A stretch of DNA of 64,000 nucleotides from Brevibacillus_D fluminis_A (lineage in GTDB: Bacteria; Bacillota; Bacilli; Brevibacillales; Brevibacillaceae): assembly GCF_052072235.1 (NCBI RefSeq), contig NZ_CM125436.1, forward strand, positions 5,140,001-5,204,000, written 5' to 3'. The notes below the pieces were generated by a model. The model saw only the letters and a program-made list of their open reading frames with translations. It ran no database searches and had not been told where the DNA came from. Both the position numbers and the translations under genes were made by a program. Each line of letters starts with the position of its first letter. The first letter of the stretch is position 1. This document shows, in pieces, positions 60,055 to 64,000 of the stretch.

Positions 60055-61404
60055 TTATAGTTCCTTGATGACAGGTGCCACTTTCTTGTAGCCGTTTGAT
60101 TTCACATAGCCGACCACGACGCCGACCAGTACCCAGCCGATCCCCACCATGAATGTCATCTTGTCAAAGCCGGACCAGACATAGCCCGTGATCAGCAGCC
60201 CGATGAACGGGGTGAGCGCATAGGTGAGGAAGCCTTTCACTCCACGCATACGCTTTTTGCCGTAAAAATAGACGATGATCGTGGCGTTCAGCATCATGAA
60301 AGCGGTGATGGCGCCGAACGTCACGAATTTGTACAGCGTCTCAATCGACAGGCTGAACGTTACGACGATGGAAAGCAGCGCGCAAAACAGCGTCGCGTTA
60401 ACCGGCGTCTGGAATTTGGGGTGAATCTTGGCCAGCACCTGTGCGAACGGCAGCAGATTTTCGCGGCTCATCGAGTAGAGCACACGAGCGGTGGCGGACT
60501 GTACGTTGAGCGTCACGGCGATTCCGACCGCGATCACGTTGATCAGAATCAAAATCGTGTAAAACACTGGCCCGCCCGCTTCCTTGGCGATCTCGAAAAA
60601 GCCCATATCCGGGTTCAGCGTTTCATACTGCGGATGAATCAATGCCGCCATGTACACCTGGATCAAAAACAGCAGGCCGCTGAACAAAATCGAGAAAACC
60701 GTCGCCTTGCCGACCGTCTTCACCGGATCGCGCGCCTCCTCCGCGAGCGTGCTGATCCCGTCAAACCCGAGGAAGCCGAGCACGGCGATGGAAGTCGCCG
60801 TCGCGATGAAACCAAAATCGACGTGGTCCGCCTGATACAGCGGCGCCAGGCTGAAGCCGCCCATCCCGTGCCCGTCGATCAGCACGAATTTGACAGCGAT
60901 GCCCAGGAAAACGACAAGTGTGACGATTTGCATCCAGAACATGACCAAATTGGCCCGGGCTGTCATCGTGATACCCCGCACATTGATCAATGTGTTGCAC
61001 ACAACGAAAATGAGCGTCCAGACAAATGCGGGCACTTGCGGCAAAACCCCTGCCATCCACACGCCCGCAAACGCATACAGGAGCGCGGGACACAAAATGT
61101 AGTCGGCCAGGATCAGCCACCCGGCGATGAAGCCGACATGCGGGTTCAGCCCGCGGCTCACATACGAATAGACGGAGCCGGCGTACGGAAACTCCTTGCT
61201 CATGTGGCTGTAGCTGAAAGCGGTGAACATCAGGGCGATGACGCCGATCACGTACACGAGCGGCACCATCCCGAAGCTTTGCTGCGCTACCGCCCCGTAT
61301 ACCTGCATCGGTGCGAGCGGCGCCATGAACACCATGCCGTAGATGACCAGGTCCTTGAATGTCAGCGTTCGTCTCAACTCTTGTTTGTACTGGCTGTTTT
61401 GCAA
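60055..61404 (-). CDS. APC family amino-acid/polyamine permease
   Basis: About 449 residues with twelve helices of the APC superfamily: LTFKDLVIYGMVFMAPLAP at the start, EFPYAGSVYSYVSRGLNPHV near residue 70, and GFLGFDGISTLAEEARDPVK near residue 225 (the conserved E-E-x-x-x-P motif). The TTG at 61404 is preceded by GGGGAGGGG; the frame is open further upstream to 61578 but that part has no similarity to permeases. Followed closely by the SDR gene. The LytTR system and an upstream palindrome may control it. Confidence 0.88.
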   Translation of the reverse strand: MQNSQYKQELRRTLTFKDLVIYGMVFMAPLAPMQVYGAVAQQSFGMVPLVYVIGVIALMFTAFSYSHMSKEFPYAGSVYSYVSRGLNPHVGFIAGWLILADYILCPALLYAFAGVWMAGVLPQVPAFVWTLIFVVCNTLINVRGITMTARANLVMFWMQIVTLVVFLGIAVKFVLIDGHGMGGFSLAPLYQADHVDFGFIATATSIAVLGFLGFDGISTLAEEARDPVKTVGKATVFSILFSGLLFLIQVYMAALIHPQYETLNPDMGFFEIAKEAGGPVFYTILILINVIAVGIAVTLNVQSATARVLYSMSRENLLPFAQVLAKIHPKFQTPVNATLFCALLSIVVTFSLSIETLYKFVTFGAITAFMMLNATIIVYFYGKKRMRGVKGFLTYALTPFIGLLITGYVWSGFDKMTFMVGIGWVLVGVVVGYVKSNGYKKVAPVIKEL

Positions 61405-61462
61405 GCCGAACCCCTCCCCTGAACTAGAAAAACGTAAGTAGTCCTCGTTTTTATAGTAGACT

Positions 61463-61484
61463 TGTTTCAGAAAATTTTGAAACA
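61463..61484. promoter_or_regulatory. Palindrome upstream of the APC permease gene
   Basis: TGTTTCA-N8-TGAAACA, plus a further GAAACA at 61495-61500. It lies 60-80 bases before the permease start and just after the response-regulator gene. It is a plausible binding site for that regulator or part of the permease leader. Confidence 0.45.
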
Positions 61485-61550
61485 GATTCGGTCGAAACAA
61501 GAGGGGATTTGTCGATACGAGTCGGGATTGACAGGCTCCACTTCCTTGCG

Positions 61551-62288
61551 TTACAGCCATTTTTGCAGGTTGTACCAATAGGAGACGATTTCGTGCGTCT
61601 TGTCTTCAGCGATGAGCGCTTTTTTCTCGCCGTGCACCTGATCGAAAAAAATGTCGCTGCCTTCGATGCGGCTGATTTGTTTCATGTTGACCAAAAACGA
61701 GCGATGGGTCAAATAAAAGCAGCTGTCCTGCAAGTAGCTTTCGTACACCTTTATCGGGATTTTGCTTTCAAGCGCCTCATGGCGGGTATGCACCAGAATC
61801 GTCCGGTTGATCGATTCGATGTACAAAATGTCGGCGGGCGTCTTCTGGATGATTTCGTCGCTGATGATCGGGACATAGAGTCCGCCCGCTTGCATGAAGG
61901 CTTGATAGGCGATATGGCTGCGCAGCTTGTCGATCGCCTGTCTGAGTCGGCGGGCGGTATACGGCTTCTCCACGATGTCGACGATGCCGAGATCATAGGT
62001 GACGCTGGCGTGCGGAGCCATGCCGGTGACGAGAATCGTGGGGAGATGGACTCCGCGCAGCTTGAGAATCGAATAGCTTTCCAAGCCTCCCCGGCCTGTC
62101 CCCAGATTGAGGTCGATAATCATGGCGTCCAGATCGGCGCGCAGCGTCGCTTCTGCGATCAGCTCATCGCCCGAACTGACCTTGGCGGCAATCCGGACGT
62201 TTTCCAAAGGAGCCAGGTATCCTTCGAGCAGTTCCTGCTGAAGCTCATCATCCTCGGCTATCAAAACGTTGATTTGCTGCTTGTGCAT
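61551..62288 (-). CDS. LytTR family response regulator
   Basis: 245 residues: a receiver domain (VLIAEDDELQ; phosphorylatable Asp in AMIIDLNLGTG; Lys in DIVEKPYTARR) and a LytTR DNA-binding domain (DILYIESINRTILVHT; FYLTHRSFLVNMKQISRIEG). Begins at an ATG with GAGGAA close upstream, 47 bases after the histidine kinase. The permease-SDR pair follows on the same strand and is the likely target. Confidence 0.93.
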   Translation of the reverse strand: MHKQQINVLIAEDDELQQELLEGYLAPLENVRIAAKVSSGDELIAEATLRADLDAMIIDLNLGTGRGGLESYSILKLRGVHLPTILVTGMAPHASVTYDLGIVDIVEKPYTARRLRQAIDKLRSHIAYQAFMQAGGLYVPIISDEIIQKTPADILYIESINRTILVHTRHEALESKIPIKVYESYLQDSCFYLTHRSFLVNMKQISRIEGSDIFFDQVHGEKKALIAEDKTHEIVSYWYNLQKWL

Positions 62289-62335
62289 GGTTCCTCGCTG
62301 CCTCCTTTTCGTCGTTGAAACGCCCCTGCTTTTTT

Positions 62336-63685
62336 TCAGCCTTGCCGCTCCGAGATGTGGAGCAGAACAGAAAAGCATGTCCGCCCTTTTGCAGAGGCCA
62401 CGTTGACTTCCCCGGCATATTTGCCGACAACCTCGCGCACAATGCTCAGCCCATAGCCGCGTGCTTGTCCTTCATCGGTCTGCTTGGTCGTATAGCCTTC
62501 CTGCATCAACTTTTGCAATTCGCCCGCCTGAATCGTACCCCCGGTATTTTCCACCGTGAACTGATACGTCTGGCCGACTTTTTTCAAGGTGAGCCAGATG
62601 CACCGCTCTTCTTCCGCCGGTCCGCCTGCTGCGGCTTCGATCGCATTATCGAGCAGGTTGGATAAAATCTTGATCATGTCGGAGGAAAGGACCCCATCAA
62701 ACGTTTCCTCCGGCGGTATCTGGAACTCCAGCTCGACATGCTGCCCCCGCGCCTTTTCCACTTTCGAGTGCAGCAGCACGAGCAATGCAGGGTTCGCGAC
62801 CTGTGCCGAGAGAGCCACGACCTTGACATCGCTTTGCAGCCCCTTCAAATATTCCTGGGCGCGCGCATATTTTTTCAGCTCCAAGAGGCCGAACAATACT
62901 TGCAAATGGTTGGCGAAATCATGCCGGATCGATTGGATCGATGTCAAAATGGAACGAAACTCGCGCTGGAACGTTTGCTCCGAATCGCCGACGACCCGCA
63001 GCGTCTCCCGCTGATACCAGCGGCGAATCACGGTATAGCTGACCACGATCAAAATCAGGATCAGCAAATTGGCGGATATATGAAAAATGCTATTTTTCAG
63101 CGCATTTTGTTCAATCTGCTGCAGCAGCTCGACACCCGTATCAATGCCGATGATTCCGACCAGCTGTCCGTCCGCATTCATGAGCGGGGCGCCGGCCGTC
63201 ATGTAGCTGCCGTATTTGGGGTCGTGGATAATGCTCGTATGAAAGGTCGCGCCATGGTACGCCGGCTCCGCTTCCTCCCGCGTGAGCGTGCATGGCTCGC
63301 CGATATAGGTTTGGGCGGCCAGTTCGGGCGAAATGCCGAGGATCATGACCCGGCTTTTGCCCTCATCGTCCATGGTGACGATATACACATGCTTCGCCCC
63401 GATCTTTTTGCGATAGTCGTTCAGAAACCGGTTCAGCTTGACGAAATCCTCGCTCTCGGCAGTCGGCTTCTGCAAAAACCGCTCAAAGCTGGCCACATCT
63501 ACCTCACTGGCGATGTCGGCCGCCGTTTTCATGCTTTGCGTGGCAATGGAAATCTCTACCGTCCGAATCGTACTGTCATAGGTCAGCAAAAGGTTTGCGG
63601 ACATGAAGCACAAGCTCAAAATAATGGCGACAATCAAGATGATTCTGATTCGTTTGTTGGTTCCGGTAGAAATAGCTTTTATCAT
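62336..63685 (-). CDS. Sensor histidine kinase with extracytoplasmic domain (Spo0B/CitA-like core)
   Basis: 449 residues. Helix 1 at about 14-33 (IILIVAIILSLCFMSANLLL), an extracytoplasmic sensor of about 160 residues resembling a Cache/PAS-type domain (GAPLMNADGQLVGIIGIDTG), helix 2 near 200, then an H-box RHDFANHLQVLFGLLELKKY and an HATPase domain (LSNLLDNAIEAAAGG; GYGLSIVREVVGKY). This layout matches CitA/DcuS-type sensors of small carboxylates or amino acids. The ATG at 63685 is preferred to the GTG two codons before. Copy C of the structured repeat starts about 100 bases upstream. Confidence 0.92.
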   Translation of the reverse strand: MIKAISTGTNKRIRIILIVAIILSLCFMSANLLLTYDSTIRTVEISIATQSMKTAADIASEVDVASFERFLQKPTAESEDFVKLNRFLNDYRKKIGAKHVYIVTMDDEGKSRVMILGISPELAAQTYIGEPCTLTREEAEPAYHGATFHTSIIHDPKYGSYMTAGAPLMNADGQLVGIIGIDTGVELLQQIEQNALKNSIFHISANLLILILIVVSYTVIRRWYQRETLRVVGDSEQTFQREFRSILTSIQSIRHDFANHLQVLFGLLELKKYARAQEYLKGLQSDVKVVALSAQVANPALLVLLHSKVEKARGQHVELEFQIPPEETFDGVLSSDMIKILSNLLDNAIEAAAGGPAEEERCIWLTLKKVGQTYQFTVENTGGTIQAGELQKLMQEGYTTKQTDEGQARGYGLSIVREVVGKYAGEVNVASAKGRTCFSVLLHISERQG

Positions 63686-63785
63686 GCGCACGTTACCTTT
63701 CTGTTACACAGCCTCTGCCTGAGCGATTTTTCTCATTTTATCATGAATTGGGAGGGAAAGGGCGCATGGAAGTTGCGATTGTGGC

Positions 63786-64000
63786 GGGACGGGGATTTTC
63801 CGAAAAAAAGCGTCACTGCGCTCTGACAATGCCCACTGGGGGTCGGAGTGACCGGCTCCGTGGAAAAAGGGAAACCGCGCCCCAAAGCCACACGCTGCGC
63901 GGCGGAAGCATCTCAAGGAAGTAGATGTGGCGCGAAAGACGTTTCCCTTTTTCCACTCCGCCTGGTAGGCATCGCCAAGGCTGCGTGCCGCTTTTTTTCG
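63786..64000 (+). repeat. Long-stem structured dispersed repeat, copy C (cut by the window edge)
   Basis: CGAAAAAAAGCG (63801-63812) pairs perfectly with CGCTTTTTTTCG (63989-64000), where the window ends. The inner stem pairs 63860-63875 with 63941-63956 perfectly. The core GCGCCCCAAAGCCACACG starts at 63877. The left outer arm continues outward as GACGGGGATTTTC (63788-63800), so the complement GAAAATCCCCGTC is expected just beyond the edge. Confidence 0.8.

Noticed and set aside
61405..61550. T-box or amino-acid riboswitch in the leader of the APC permease gene
   Set aside because: No T-box consensus (TGGnACC-like) or terminator/antiterminator pair is seen; only a palindrome suited to protein binding.

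Overview
The window looks like a piece of a chromosome from an aerobic endospore-forming member of the Bacillota, most likely a Brevibacillus or a close relative in Paenibacillaceae. This is inferred from a GerA-type germination operon, a YdjO/Csp cold-shock pair, YwbE, a glutaminase locus wired as in Bacillus subtilis, GGAGG ribosome binding sites, and GC-rich core genes with AT-rich accessory patches. No rRNA, tRNA, CRISPR array or replication origin was recognised.

Layout. 0-3.7 kb: a YdjM-type membrane protein, a decayed oligopeptide ABC operon (oppC, oppD and oppF remnants) beside structured repeat copy A, and a heptad-repeat coiled-coil protein. 3.8-16.3 kb: a tightly coupled minus-strand operon of eight genes (membrane GATase-like protein, ABC ATPase, ABC permease, coiled-coil membrane protein, MoxR ATPase, DUF58, two VWA proteins). 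An intact IS3-family (IS150 group) element at 16.5-18.2 kb sits exactly in the loop of the terminator of a TPR membrane gene. 19.1-27.3 kb is an accessory region: a secreted NHL-propeller/cadherin-like/Big_2 protein between copies of an unrecognised two-gene cassette (two tandem copies, one ruin), plus a broken AT-rich ORF.

27.4-37.2 kb: an IclR-controlled operon (OPT transporter, DUF917, DUF1177, AroM-like, M29 peptidase-like) that looks like a small uptake and catabolic pathway, followed by a GntR-EamA-PucR operon. 37.7-42.6 kb: the glutamine-utilisation module, with glsA and an AGCS symporter facing a GlnK/GlnL-type two-component system and a TTTTGT-N4-TTTTGT GlnL box between them. 42.6-49.7 kb: housekeeping genes (HD hydrolase, PabB-PabC fusion, DedA, NlpC/P60, YwbE, YdjO, Csp) plus a soluble redoxin-chemoreceptor fusion and repeat copy B.

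49.8-52.8 kb is an AT-rich island with an XRE / ImmA-IrrE protease / PIN nuclease operon next to a dead IS3 transposase. 52.8-59.2 kb: a MocR regulator lacking the usual PLP lysine, a GNAT acetyltransferase, and a gerA operon whose middle gene has a homopolymer frameshift. 59.3-63.7 kb: an SDR dehydrogenase and APC permease pair downstream of a LytTR two-component system. Repeat copy C runs off the right edge.

The points most worth following up are the three-copy long-stem repeat whose arms covary between copies, the XRE-ImmA-PIN operon, the redoxin-MCP fusion, the tandem cassettes with one nearly identical half and one diverged half, and the IS insertion into a terminator loop.
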